This document shows, piece by piece, positions 1 to 12,206 of a DNA stretch of 64,000 nt. The notes beneath the pieces are model-generated. The model had not been told where the DNA came from and searched no databases. It was given only the letters and a program-made list of their open reading frames with translations. Source of the DNA: Mytilus californianus (Eukaryota > Mollusca > Bivalvia > Mytilida > Mytilidae); contig NW_026262701.1 in the NCBI RefSeq assembly GCF_021869535.1, positions 44,953,278-45,017,277 on the forward strand, read 5' to 3'. The position numbers were made by a program, and so were the translations under genes. How positions within the stretch are numbered: the first letter of the stretch is position 1; each line of letters starts with the position of its first letter.

Positions 1-520
1 TTATGAAATTCATATCAAAGGTTTATATCACCAATGTCTCAGCAGAGTTTGAAAATCAGTGCTGATCAACTATTTTTAAAGGATTTATGCCCCTTGGAAA
101 AAAATCATATGGAAAATAAAATTGTTATCGATCTAGTACCATAAATTTCTATTTGTGAAAAAGGTTAAAATAATCACAATTTTTTTTCCAAATTATTGCC
201 CTTGGACACAAAATATTCAAAAAAAAATCATTTGTTGTAAAAACATTGCATAACTATTTATTACATACTTTACTTTTACTATCTATAGGTTGTTTTCAGC
301 GATTGTTAATTTATTTTATATTATATACCCGTGTCTGTTTTTTTATTTAAAATATGTAGTACTAAGTATCTAATTTTCTTGAATTAAGCAAACTGTTCTT
401 TCATTTCAAAATATGACGTTAATTTTAAGGTCAATTATTTTTACTTTAATAGTTATTTTTTTATTATGAAATCAAAGTCCTAAATACTAAACGTATTGAA
501 TATGCTTTTATTCACTTTAA

Positions 521-712
521 AATGAGAGGCGAAAGATACCAGAGGGACATTCAAACTCATTAGTCGAAAATAAACTGACAACGCCATGACTAAAAAAGAA
601 AAAGACAAACAAACAAACAATAGTACACAAAACACAACATAGAAAACTAAAGACTGAGCAACACGAACCCCAAAAACCACTGGGGGTGATCTCAGGTGCT
701 CCGGAAGGGTAA
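521..712 (-). repeat. Dispersed repeat, minus copy (cf. 49130-49322)
   Basis: Reads 'gcgaaagataccagagggacattcaaactcatta', then 'aaaactaaagactgagcaacacgaacccc' and 'gatctcaggtgctccggaagggtaa', the reverse complement of the 49.1-kb copy. The 66-aa minus open frame at 480-680 is a by-product. Confidence 0.75.
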
Positions 713-1486
713 ATTAAGTAGCTACTTTGAAAAGTAATCTGTATAAATAAAAAAAATGTTTTTAATTTGGAGATTTTGAGTACAATATTTTTTTAGTTGT
801 TAATGTCAATCAAGTCTTATTAGTTCCAGATTTTATGCTTCATTGAAGAATTTTGAAATTATAGTACGTTTTAATGTTAGTAAGTGCATTTATATTTATT
901 TTTTAACAAACCTATGCTTATTTAAAAATTCAAGTACAGCTGTAATACAGTATAACATAGTACAGCAACATATTAAACATTAAGTGCCAGTCTGTCTAAG
1001 AATCAGGCAAATTCTAAAAAAATCAAAACATGACATATTTCAAATATTCATCTCATATACAAAATATGTTACCTTTAGTTAATCCAAATAGAATTGTACA
1101 ATCAAATTTTAGAAAATCAATTGCAGTATTATGTATTAGCACTTCGAAGTTCTATATGTTTTACTATTAACCTATGTAAATTCAGGCAATTTCAATTCAA
1201 AATATTTTTTATTACCAGACCTGTACAATCACAATGATTGCAAATATAAATACTAAGCAAATAGAAATTTCAGGTTTAAGACTTCGTCTGGTGGGTTTTT
1301 TTGTCTACTGGTCAAAATTCCATTCCAAAGATTCTGTTGCTTTGTTCATGAAAGAACACAATTTACAGAGTTACTTCCCCTAGCAGAACTCTTTTGATGT
1401 AAACAATACTGATGTCATGCATGTGGCAGACAATATTGAACTGTAGTTTTTCAATCTTATCTGACGATGAATGAGGGAAATTACAG
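713..1486. other. AT-rich interval, no gene supported
   Basis: The only notable open frame on the minus strand (1363-1578) overlaps the exon-like segment and is not supported. Confidence 0.35.
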
Positions 1487-1816
1487 TATTCTATGGATGA
1501 AAAGACAACACGGTTATTGGACAATGTAATAGAATTGTTGAACCACTTCCCTAGGATTAAATATTCAAAATTAGACAAAAATCAAGTCGGAGGGAAAATT
1601 GACTTTTTACAAATTTTTTATATTGGGATCTTTTCCCACTTACATGAACATTCATACTTTGTTTGTCCAAAACACCAACAAACCCTAGGAATATGCATGA
1701 GATTAAGAGAAGGAATGTTGGTTGTACACAACCGTCTCACAAAGGAAGGATCAAAGCCAGGCAGAGCAGTGTCAATCCAGATGAGCAGGGCCTTTTTCTA
1801 GGTTCTAAACACAAGG
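1487..1816 (+). pseudogene. Possible Cys/His-rich exon with a frame change
   Basis: After an acceptor-like attacag (ends 1486) one frame reads MDEKTTRLLDNVIELLNHFP, then HSYFVCPKHQQTLG. At about 1690 the sense continues one frame over as RRNVGCTQPSHKGRIKA, then VNPDEQGLFLGSKHK, followed by a donor-like AAG|gtacac. The pattern CPkH..G, then C.qPsHkG.....R, recalls an uncharacterised Cys/His-rich domain I remember from bivalve and cnidarian proteins. That recollection is not verified. The frame change means a pseudogene, an assembly error, or coincidence. Confidence 0.4.
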
Positions 1817-2140
1817 TACACTATTTACATATTATTATATATTCAAAAGATAATTTTGGTCATACACCATTCTCCTCCTCCATTATATATTTTACTGTAA
1901 AATATCATGATATTGAAAATGGTTTAGGTTCAACATGAATATAAAAGGGGGGCTCATTATCAGACTCATATTTTGTTTTTCGGCAGATTTTTTTCTATTA
2001 GATAATTATAGATTGAAAAGAAGTAAACTTTTTTTTTCTCATATTTTATAAAGAATGTTTAGAAAAAATGGTGATAATGCCAAAAATATGAGTTTGTTCT
2101 AAACTGAAGGAGACCCCTGGCCCTGAAAAATGTACTATTG

Positions 2141-2405
2141 GAGGGTAGGAATGCCCTTTACCGTCAGACGTCAAACGGTCATTTGAATTTTACCGTGATT
2201 CGTCAAAATATCCTTATCGTGATTCGTCAGAGGTCTCAAATAATTATCGTTACTGTTATTTTTGGAAATCAGTTGATTTTTTTATCGTCTAAAAGAAAGT
2301 GTACATTTTATCGTCATGCACCAAAAATTACCGTTATTGCGTTAACGTCATTTGTCAAGAATTTTTACCATTATTCGTCATGAAGGTACCCCCATTACGA
2401 CCCTC
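2141..2405 (+). mobile_element. MITE-like element, ends GAGGGTAGGAATGCCC / CATTACGACCCTC, copy 1
   Basis: About 265 bp. The body is built from recurring 'cgtgattcgtca', 'ttaccgt' and 'ttatcgt' words, with 'agaaagtgtacattttatcgtcat' near the right end and 'ggtacccccattacgaccctc' at the edge. A second copy at 4038-4355 has the same order. The TIR is short (GAGGGT..). The 81-aa open frame is a by-product. Confidence 0.7.
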
Positions 2406-4037
2406 CTTTTGCCCTTCCAAAGGAAGGTTCACATGTGATTCTTAAACAAATGTTTAAGTTTCATACATCATGTACATAATGATGCATTTAGACCTAAAAA
2501 AAATAGACTTACAACAGAAAATTATTAGGTAAGATAGGTACAAAATGATTTTTTTTTTTTTAAGTTTTCGACTAGTTTAAACAGGGGGAAATAATTTGAC
2601 GCAATATAAATAGGGCTCGTTAAAAACTTACAGAAATGTTTATGTATAGGTAAGGTTATCAAAGGAACAACTATTTTTTCCTCAAATAGGCCTTCAACAA
2701 TTACGGAACTATTTTGATGATATTACTGTACCTTATTGGCTTAATATAAGGAATATGTTGTTTTTATCAGTGCTATTAAAAAATGACAAGAAAAACTTTC
2801 CAGTGTACTTTAGGCATTTTTAATCATAAATATAGGGTCGGTATTTTTAGTACTTTAAACACATACATATTTTTGGTCTGCCTTAGGCCCATTACCTTAT
2901 TTATAATTTTTGATCTACTAAAATGTTTTAACCCAGAGCCCTTGAAACTCTATATATAGCTAGCTTTCAGGGGTTAAAACATATTCTGCATAACTTGTAC
3001 TTGTAGGAATAATTTTCTTAGTTAATGTTATTCGCAACTTATTAGATTGGTCTGAAGTAAGTCTTTAGTAAGAGCTACAAAGGAATTTGAATTGTATAAA
3101 TAAATTCATTCCTTCATTCATATTCATGTACATGTATATATATTTTTATCAGACTTAACAAATTTGAACTTTTTCTTCAGGGATTTGCTGAATTGCAGTC
3201 GTGATTTGTTAAGACACATACCTTTGATATTTGAAAGAACTGTTTACAGAAGACTATTGAATTGCACAGGTACAAATTATTTGAGTTTAGATATTTTTTA
3301 TGTATACCATTAAATTTGAGTGATAGAATGTTTACTTCAACCCATCTCCACTAGTGGGCCCATTTTTTTCGGTGAAATATTTTTTTTAAACGATTTTGTG
3401 ATTTAAGAAATTATAGGTGAGAATTACTTCAGCTACAAGATGTTTTTGTCATACCCATCCACAACGGCACAGCTCATTATCATAGATTTTCCCGTCAGTA
3501 TGCAAATGCTGATTTACAAAATGATTTTTGCTGGTTCTGTTTTTAGCAAGTGGTTAATTAATCTTATGATATAGATATACATATATATATGTCACAACAA
3601 GAACTAGGTCAATATGACCTACATGTACATTTTCTGCTGGAGCTACTTGGGTAAAATATTGACAATGCTAAACAAGAATTATGCAGAGATCACCTACACA
3701 TGTATTGTCAACAACATCAAGAGTCTTTTTACTTGTAAAAAAATCATGCATTTCTTTTCTCTACTCAAAAACATATTGGTGTTTAAAATTTTTTAATTAG
3801 GTCAGTTTAAGTGGAACTACTAATGGTAAATAAATAGTATTTGATATATAAAGTTGTATAAGCATTCAATTTGATGCATCTTATATCTATGGAGGTTATT
3901 TGGCCCTATCCCCTTACTTCGACCCTTGGTCATGGTCTAATGATTTTATCATTTTAGCAACTAGTTTACATTTTAAAGTGTGTGATTTCGTGTAGATCAG
4001 TTAACAAAGAACCACTTATGATAAGTTAGTTTTATTT
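2406..4037. other. AT-rich interval, no gene supported
   Basis: No exon, element end or ordered repeat was recognised. Confidence 0.4.
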
Positions 4038-4355
4038 GAGGGTAGGAATGCCCTGTATTGTCAGGCGTCAAACGGTCATTTAAGGCTACCGTAAGCGTCA
4101 AATTGGTTAAAATTTTACCGTGATTTGTCATAATATCCGAAAGTTATTGTGATTCATCAGAGACCTCAAAAAGTTATCATCACTGTTAATTTTGGAGAAA
4201 AAGTTAACATGATTCGTCAAAATCAGTCGATTTCTTTACGGTTAAAAAGAAAGTGTACATTTTATCGTCATAGACCAAAATTACCGTTAACGCCCTTTGG
4301 CAAGAATTCTTACCCTTAATCTTAATGATGGACTGGTACCCCCATTACCACCCTC
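4038..4355 (+). mobile_element. MITE-like element, ends GAGGGTAGGAATGCCC / CATTACCACCCTC, copy 2
   Basis: About 318 bp, parallel to copy 1 but with extra 'taaggctaccgtaagcgtcaaattgg' and 'gagaaaaagttaacatg' segments. Both copies share 'gtcaaacggtcattt' and 'agaaagtgtacattttatcgtcat'. Confidence 0.7.
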
Positions 4356-4371
4356 TAATTTGGTATGCAGT

Positions 4372-4450
4372 TGTATTTAGCATCAATGGCATTTCTTATA
4401 TTTCTACTGACATTTTTAGTAATGGTTCATTCACTTTGAATATTTGGCAT
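4372..4450 (+). repeat. Fragment of the element seen at 39938-40765
   Basis: Reads 'tttggtatgcagttgtatttagcatcaatggcatttctta', then 'tttagtaatggttcattcactttgaatatt', matching 40078-40160. Confidence 0.55.
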
Positions 4451-4741
4451 ATTTAAACATTTCAGAGTATAACTATTTGATTTCATCATTTGAATTTTTC
4501 TACCAAATTAACATATAGACTGTGTCAAGTTTATTTTTTAAACTTTTACTATATTTAGTGAAATACTTTTGATATTTCTAAAGGGAAAAATGACAAGTGA
4601 TTGCAAAATCACTGGTATAAAGCAAAAAAAAAAAAAAAAAAACAATGTTTCACCTTGGACTTGCACATAAATTTATATATTGGTCAGCTTGTTCACATAC
4701 TAGTACATGTACTAAAATTAATGGTCGTTTCCTTAGTGTTC

Positions 4742-5845
4742 ATTTTATACGACCGCAAAAAGCGGTCGTATATTGGTATGACGTTGGCGGCGTCGTCGTC
4801 CGAAGACACAATGGTTTTCGCACTCTAACTTTAGTTTAAATGAATGAATCTCTATGAAATTTTACCATAAGGTTCAATACCACAAAAGGAAGGTTGGGAT
4901 TGATTTTGGGAGTTATGGTACCAACAGATAAGGAATTAGGGGCCAAAAATAAGCATTTTTGTAACTTCCAGACATAACTTGTGTGTTAGTCTATGGATCT
5001 CTCTGACATTGTACCACAAGGTTCCATATCACAAAGGGAATGCTGGGATTGATATTGGGGGTAATTGCCTCAAAATTTTAGGAATTGGGGGCCAAAAAAG
5101 CTGCACAAAACAAGCATTTTTCTAGTTTCATGACAATAACTTGTGAGTAAGTGTATGGATCTTTATGAAATTGTACCACAAGGTTCCATATCACAAAGGG
5201 AAAGCTGGAATTGAGTTTTGGGGTAATTGCCCAAAAAGTTTAGGAATTAGGGGCCAAAAAAGGGCCAAAAATAAGCATGTTTCTAGTTTCCAGACAATAA
5301 CTTGTGTTCAAGTGTATAGATCTCTCTGAAATTGTACTGCAAGGTACCATACCACAAAGGGAAGGCTGGGATTGATTTTGGGGGTAATTGCCTCAAAAGT
5401 TTAGGAATTAGGGGCCAAAAAGGGGCAAAAAACAAGCATTTTTCTAGTTTCAGGACAATATCTTGTGTGTAAGTGTATGGATCTCTCTGAAATTGTACTG
5501 CAAGGTACCATACCACAAAGGGAAGGCTGGGATTGAGTTTGGGGGTGATGAATCATAAGGGGGTTCAAAAAATTAGAGGGGGGGATTTTAAATTTGAAAT
5601 TGGTTATTTCTGATTTATATATAAAAGCAAATAATAATTATATAGTTTGAATAGGTAAATTAAAAAAATTTCAAGTTCTTAGACCACATTCATTCTGTGT
5701 CAGAAACCTATGCTGTGTCAAATATTTAATCACAATCCAAATTCAGTGCTGTATCAAGCTTGAATGTTGTGTCCATACTTGCCCCAACTGTTCAGGGTTC
5801 GACCTCTGCGGTCGTATCAAGCTGCACCCAGTGGAGCATTTTATT
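4742..5845 (+). repeat. Dispersed element 'ATACGACCGCAAAAAGCGGTCGTAT ... CTGCGGTCGTATCAAGCTGC' with inner tandem units
   Basis: The left end tttatacgaccgcaaaaagcggtcgtatattgg, then 'gacgttggcggcgtcgtcgtccgaagacacaatggttttcgcactctaacttt', is a form I associate with mollusc genomes. The middle has five tandem units of about 150-160 bp (about 4850-5560). Each carries 'ctctctgaaattgtacc(a/g)caaggt.ccatatcacaaagggaaggctgggattga', 'ttaggaattaggggccaaaaa' and 'aagcatttttctagtttc'. The right end 'gttcgacctctgcggtcgtatcaagctgc' mirrors the left one. The 75- to 77-aa open frames inside are by-products. Confidence 0.75.
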
Positions 5846-6559
5846 TAAACTTCAATCATTTACATTTCATTCAACCAAAGTGATTCATTGAACTTGAAAT
5901 TAACAACATGAACTGTAAATGAATTGCTATTATATTTATTTTGATTTTTACTGAAATTTCATATGATTGCAGGATTGATGATTAAAAGATTCAACTACAG
6001 TTCAATGAGGCTCAGCATATTGTGTTGCCAATATTGCGCACTTGAGTAGGAAGTTCAAAATGTTTGTAGCAAATGGACATAAGTAAATAGCGTGCCTTCA
6101 AATTGACCAACATTTCTGAAGTGAAGGATGACAACTTAGCCTCTATTTGTTGGGAAATTTTATAACCATGGTTGAACCTAAAGAACAGATATACAAAACC
6201 TGAATGACAGATAAAATAATAAGACATGATAAATATAAGAAGACTCTGAAAAGTCTGAAAACTTAAATCAGGAATTACATGTATGTGACAGAAGTTTTTA
6301 AAAACATTTGAATGTTGAGATTGGTTGAGTATCTCAATGATAAGAACTTGCATTCTGCAATCAGAATTTGGAAGAGCTTTTCCTGTATTAGCATAAATAA
6401 ATCTCTAATTTGGTCAGTTACTTTTAAAAATATTATAATAAATGAATGCAATAATTTGTGCATTTTACTGTTTTCTTTTTGAAAAATGTTGCATGTTTTT
6501 ATGACTTACATTTCGTCTCGCAGTGTCACAGTATGCAAGACAAAGGCATTACAATCCGA
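5846..6559. other. AT-rich interval, no gene supported
   Basis: The 113-aa minus open frame at 6012-6353 has ordinary AT-rich composition, no domain and no splice context. Confidence 0.35.
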
Positions 6560-7345
6560 CGGTGGTAGGGCCAACTATTATATTTTAGAGGGTAGAACCG
6601 TAGAAGACCTGGATTCGTAATATAAATAAGAAGAGCTTGTTAGCAGATACCTTATGTTACAAAGTTTCCGTCTGTCATATGTCCCAAATCCTGGTCCTCA
6701 TTTTCATGGTTCAGTGACTGCTCAAATGTTTTTTTTTAGTTTTTTGGTCATGCGAATTTCTCACTTACCGGTATAATGAATAATATTAGGATAACTTTAT
6801 TTGGTATATGGGTTACTTGCTACGTCTCCATGGCAGTCAGACAGGGTTCACTTGACCTCAACCTCATTTCATGGATCAGTGATCAAGGTGAAAGTTTCAT
6901 GCATGAATAGGTTCATTTCTCTTATATAAGCAGTAGGTCAACTATGTGTGGTGTATGGAATGATTGTAAGGGATAGATGTCTGTCTAGATCTGGCAGGTT
7001 CCATCTGACCTTGTCCCCATTTTCATGGTTCATTAGTGACCAATGATAAGTTTTTGTGTTTTTGGTCCTTCAAACAAGTACTTTATGCAATAAATAACTT
7101 TATTTGGTTTATGGAATAATTATAAGTATATGTCAGTCTGGCAGGTTTCATATGACATTGACCTCATTTTCAGGATGCATTAGTGAAAACAAAATTGTGT
7201 TTTGGTCTGTTGTTCGAGTGCTGTAAGCAATAGGTTGGTGTATAGAACGATCGCAAGGTGTATATGTCTATGCATTTGGTGTTATCTTACCTTTACCTCA
7301 TTTTCATGATTCAAAGGTCAACGTTGAAGTTTTGTAGTTCCGGTT
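6560..7345 (+). repeat. Bivalve dispersed repeat with 'CATTTTCATGGTTCA' units
   Basis: Starts 'tccgacggtggtagggccaactatta', runs through 'gtagaagacctggat' and 'ccttatgttacaaagtttccgtctgtcatatgtcc', then four units with '(gacc)tca.tttcatgg.tca', 'aagtttttgtgttttggtc', 'tttatttggt.tatgga' and 'tgt(c/a)tgtctggcaggtt'. Homologous to 42400-43080. Confidence 0.75.
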
Positions 7346-9964
7346 AGTTTTCAATTATTAATAGCAATTCAATATTGAAGCATTTAACATTAAAAAATGT
7401 ATAATTTAAATAATAGCCTATAATTTTGATAGAAAGAATGTGGAATATGCATACTTTTCTGTTGCTAAGGAGTATTTATTGGTTGTTATGCATATCCCTT
7501 GTTTAAAAAAAACCACCAGGTTGTAATACAAATTTTAAAGCATGATAGTGTCAGTAACTATAATGATATGTCTCAAACCAATATGAATCTGGTATAAGAA
7601 GTAAGCTCACACCAAAAATGTGAAACTTTTGAAAGAATCTGTTTTGTTACTAGGGGGTTAAAGTTGTTGCTAATGAAATGTAGATATTGTTTAATTTACT
7701 GATTTTATATCGAAATGATTGATATCTAACCACTTAATTGTCGCTTTTTGCACTGGAGAATATTTTTGTATAAAAAAAAACAAAAAAATTTAAGTTTGTT
7801 CATTTTGGTTGCTAAGGACAATTTTCGGTTGCTATGTAATATTTTACGGGAAAAAACTGGAAAAATTGACAACACTGGAATGAGACTAGCTTAAATAAAT
7901 CATATTTAGTCCATTTATATGTATTTAGTCTTTAATATTGAATACATTTGTTACAATTTGTTTTTTTTAGCTTTGTTGCTATAGGGTTAACTTTGTTGCT
8001 ATGGTTACTCAATATTTGGAAAAAACCCACCGAGCTTTTATGAAATAATGAAAGTATGACCACTACTTGTTCCATATTAAGTAACACCATGTATATGCTG
8101 TTCTGGTAATAGAAAATATTTGAACTTGATTTCTGGCCTTTTTTGGCTTTTTGGACATTATGGTCCATGGAGACCATCCGTACCCCAAAATTTCAGGAAT
8201 GAAATAGAATTTCATCAAAACAGCTGTTCTTCAAGAATATTTGATAGTTGAAAAAATTGCAGTACAATGGAGAAATACTACATTTTATATGAACAGCAGT
8301 TTTCATGAGACTGAAATAGTGAAAAACTGTCAGTTTTATGCTAATCTCAATAATTCGTTCTTTGGAAAATGAAATGGCTCTGTTTCCATAGCAACCATAT
8401 GTAATTGGTCCGAAAAGTAATTTTCTCTTTATAACTTGTTATTCAGATGATTTGTGCAAGTTTTCATCAAAATCTGAGACTATCATGTTTTGGTCACTGC
8501 CTGATCCTTAGGCAGACTGACACTTAAGACCTACATTTTACACTTGACATCCTGCTTTGTTAAGGGCTAAAGATACTTGGGTTCCACAGGTTCTAAGGAC
8601 AAAATTGGATAAGAATATTTATTAGGGCCCAGCCCACTAGTCACATGTTACCTATAGTAATCACTCTGTTTGTCCGTCGGCACTTCTTATGGTACAATAG
8701 ATCAAGATTGCCTCAACTGATTTTCAAAATTTTGATGCTCAGTGTTAACACCTATTTAAAAGGAAGTTTCATTTTCTTTTTGGTTAATAGGTATAAAAGT
8801 TGTAAAACACTTCATCAAGAAACATATTTTTGTGCTAAAACTTAAACAAAAATTGACATGTTAGTTATGATACGCTTAAAGAATTTTTTTGATGTAATAA
8901 GTTACTTCAAAGTGATTGAAGGTGTAAAAATAATGTTTCTCAATGTTAAATATGGTAAAGAGTAAATCACAATTTTTTGAGAAACATCTTTTTCTAAAGA
9001 TTTCAATAAAAATTGTTATATTGTTATTTTATGCATTTCTAATTGATTCCTGATATCAAAATTGTGGAAAAAAATTGTTTTTGTTTTGTTCCAAATGAAT
9101 ATTGCGGAAAACTGTACAAGAAAAATCTTATTAAAACGTGTGGTTTATAAAATATTTTCAAACAACTTTATTTTCTTATAATATACACTGGGAATGGAAT
9201 AAGTTCGTACATATTACTCAGCTCTTGTATCATTTGTGTATTATGGAACGATTTAAAATAAATTGAAATTCATGTACAATTGTATCATGTTAGCGTATTT
9301 TTCTGCATTTGTTTTCTCTTGGTTTACAAATGCCCTTTTCTTGGTATTGATTTCATTGCATTCTTGAAGAATTCTTGATAAGTTGTTATCAAATTAAGAA
9401 ATTTGGAAGTCACAAAACAAATCTTCACATACATCATTTGTACATGTATGTCATTTTTGTCAGTATACCGCGATGAATGAAAGAAGAGTTATAAAAATAA
9501 GGAAATGTAAATGTTTGAACAACAAATGTAATATATTGGAAACTTGAAAATAGGTGAAAAGAAAACAAAATAAACACAGCATCTCCTTTCAATCAAGCAG
9601 AAATAGCAAAATATGTTGTAAATACACGTTTAATGCAGACTTGTCTAAACAAAAGTAAGAAGGTTTATCAATAAGAAGCATGAAAGAAATGAAGCAAATC
9701 AGTTTATGGACTAAAGGAAAGAAGGTCAATACAAACATCATCGTGAAATTTTTTAAAAAAAGACAAAAAGAGAAAATAGATAATACAACAACACGAATCT
9801 CATTGGAAAAGGCGGTTTTAAATACGGAACGTCAAAAGAGTTAGACGATCTTGTTCTAATAGTACTCGTGACATCCGTCATTTCACTCGTATTTAAAAGA
9901 ATGATAATCGACGATAATAAATCATTAACACAAATGATTGTAATTAAGACTTGTATATTTAAAG
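7346..9964. other. AT-rich interval with a GTTGCTA(A/T)GG word cluster, no gene supported
   Basis: Between 7455 and 8395 the word GTTGCTAAGG/GTTGCTATGG and near forms occur about eight times, one in reverse (ccatagcaacc at about 8388). No coding sequence is seen. From 8640 to 9960 nothing is recognised. Confidence 0.4.
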
Positions 9965-10233
9965 GTATACAGCATCACCTGCTGACATAACTCTCCACCT
10001 CTCCACCATTACAGATTATGTCAGAAAAACTGCTGGAAAAAATTTAAATCTGATACTAATGTAGTAAATGAAAATCACAGTATACAAAACGAGGACAATC
10101 ATGCGGTCAGCACATGCCAATATTTCCGACACTACCAACAGAAGGATATTGAAATAATTGGCCAACATATTGAAACAAGGGTATTGTAACTCAGACATAT
10201 GTTTAACATTAAACAAAAAATATACCAAATGAA
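9965..10233 (+). pseudogene. Decayed copy of the GT92 last exon
   Basis: Closely parallels 18689-18932, including the acceptor context (tatatttaaag|gtatac). The tail encodes recognisable residues such as NEDNHAVSTCQYFRHYQQ and IEIIGQHIE. Two lesions are visible. An 8-bp tandem duplication (ctctccac twice, at about 9990-10006) sits just before the HHYR codons and shifts the frame. A TAA also replaces the AAA/Lys codon late in the tail (GTATTGTAACTC against GTATTGAAACTC). No partner exons are recognisable in the preceding 2 kb. It is the 3' remnant of a tandem paralogue. Confidence 0.8.
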
Positions 10234-12170
10234 AAATTTATTGTGAAGAATTTGAAGAGATGGACACAAGTTCAAACAATAGGAAAACTTTGTATTAATG
10301 TTCATATTTCACTTCTTTCTGCGAACCACAACCAATATGTAATACAATATATTGCATTGTCTTAGGTACAATATAAGTAATAAAATCATAAATAAATTTA
10401 ATTTGAGTAAATGTTTTGTTCCTATGCAATAAGTTACAGATGCAAAATATACCCTAGTTTATTTTTGTTAGTGTTACCAACACTAGTCGCCTAGTAGCAT
10501 TAATTGGGCAAGTTGATTGCATATAAATGTTCTTTTCCTTTTGATTGATTGATTGATTGATTATATTATTGATTGTTGGTGTTAAACGTCACTTACATTA
10601 TTCCTCGCTATTTCAGGATGGCCAGTTTTTATTTGTGAAGGAATTTGAAGTACCCGGTGTGAACCAGAGACCTTCCACAAAAACGTTTTCGTTTGACTGA
10701 GGAGGAATATCGAACTTTTTCAAAAGGAAGTAGTATAATGGATACTCTTTGTGTAAGTTTATAATTCTCACAGAACAAACAAAATTCAAAACTGAAATCA
10801 ATTGAAAAAAAATATCATAAGTTTGGCTTTGTAAATATACCTTAAGTTTGTACATATCATTAATCCATCGCTTGTGTGCGTATTATACATCCCAAAATGT
10901 CAAAATGTTATTAAAAGTGATAAATCTAACAAAAATTGGGGTATTGACTGACAAGTATATAAAATAAAACCCAGTTATTTATTTTCTGTTATATGTAATG
11001 ACATCTTGGGGAGGAACAATAAGCTTCTTTATGAAAAAAAAACCCTGGTCCATTGCACTGATAGTACTGTTCAATAACTAAAACTTGATGTGGCTTCTCA
11101 TTAACATTGCTTTTGTGCGTAGAGGATATTTGTGGAAAGACCACTTTAACTAACTATCATAGTGGAGGCCACATACGGGTCATTTTACAATGTTGTGTCC
11201 TGTCATTTACATCCTACTACAATGTTCCATAGGTGGCCTCCGTTTTGTATGTTAGTCAAAGCAACCATTCCACAATAGACTCAATGAACACAAGAACGAT
11301 ATATATTTACATGTAAATAGCCTGTCAATATAACATGTCAAGTTTCAAATCGCCCCGAGTATAAAACAGGTAAGCACGAATTTACAAATTCACACACATT
11401 TTAATTCTTGCGACTGAGTTGTGAACTTTCTTAGAGTTATGGTTCTTGACAAATTTAAAATCTAACCAGCTGCATATAATGCTACATATCGTGTTTAACA
11501 CTTGTCGAAAGTTTTCATTATCATTGTTAAATATGTTTTATGTTGTTTTTTTTCAACAGCTTGTAACCATTTAAGATACTCAAAGGTTCATATACACGGC
11601 AACATTGAAGGTAAATTGCTTTGAATATTAGTATTATTACAATTTACAATCAATGGTAATTACTAGTATATGGATGTTGTAGAAAACTTTTATATAAACA
11701 TGCAGGCCACATAAGTATTGTATTTATTTTGTTATCTAAATTTTCAATGCGGTGGTGCCTTTTTAAGTATCCCAAACAAAACCTTTTAATCATTTAAATT
11801 ATAAACTAGAACGTATTTTACTTTTTCGATTAAAGTCATATCAATGTGGTAAATTGTGTACTTTTAGAAAGGTCGCCTGACTAGTCAATATCTGTCTAAT
11901 CTATTTAAAGCACAACAATACATAATGCCCTGCATCAAATACGACTGAATAGAGTTGTACTGAAGCGGTTATATCTATAAATAAACGGAAGTCTTAAGAA
12001 CATTTTTATTTATGTTTAAGACATCGCAGACGATGTTAAGATAGCAAAAGCAATGTAAGACTTAAATTCATTTAGTTATGTTGACAAGACATATGATACA
12101 TGTGATATGGACATCTAGCCTATAAAATTGATATATAAATTATATTATCTTTTTTATTTGTTTCGAATAG
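10234..12170. other. Intergenic spacer upstream of the GT92 gene, partly duplicated after the gene
   Basis: The stretch from 10234 to about 11320 aligns in patches with 18940-19670 downstream of the intact gene. Shared parts include 'gaacatt..cacttctttctgc', the TTTTGATTGATTGA run, and the 'catagtggaggcca..gtcaaagcaaccatt..gaacacaaga' block. Copy 1 carries an extra inserted repeat at about 10560-10960. A TATAAAA word at 11361 precedes a donor-like AGgtaagc, but no transcription start can be fixed. From 11320 to 12170 I see only AT-rich sequence. Confidence 0.55.
10558..10705 (+). repeat. Dispersed repeat (ggtgttaaacg..caggatggccagtttttatttgtg..)
   Basis: Shares an ordered set of words with 28335-28510: a GATTGATT lead-in, a 'gtgtt..cg.cac' block, 'atttc..ggatggc/tggcgg', 'cagt.tttatttgtg.agga' and 'cccggtgtgaa/cccggagagaa'. 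It looks like a widespread bivalve short repeat. No coding capacity is seen. Confidence 0.55.
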
Positions 12171-12206
12171 GACCTTCTTGTAAAACAAGAGGAAAGAATA
12201 TCAAAC

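Noticed and set aside
6012-6353. 113-aa minus open frame
   Set aside because: Ordinary AT-rich chance frame: no domain, no splice context, no homologue elsewhere in the window.
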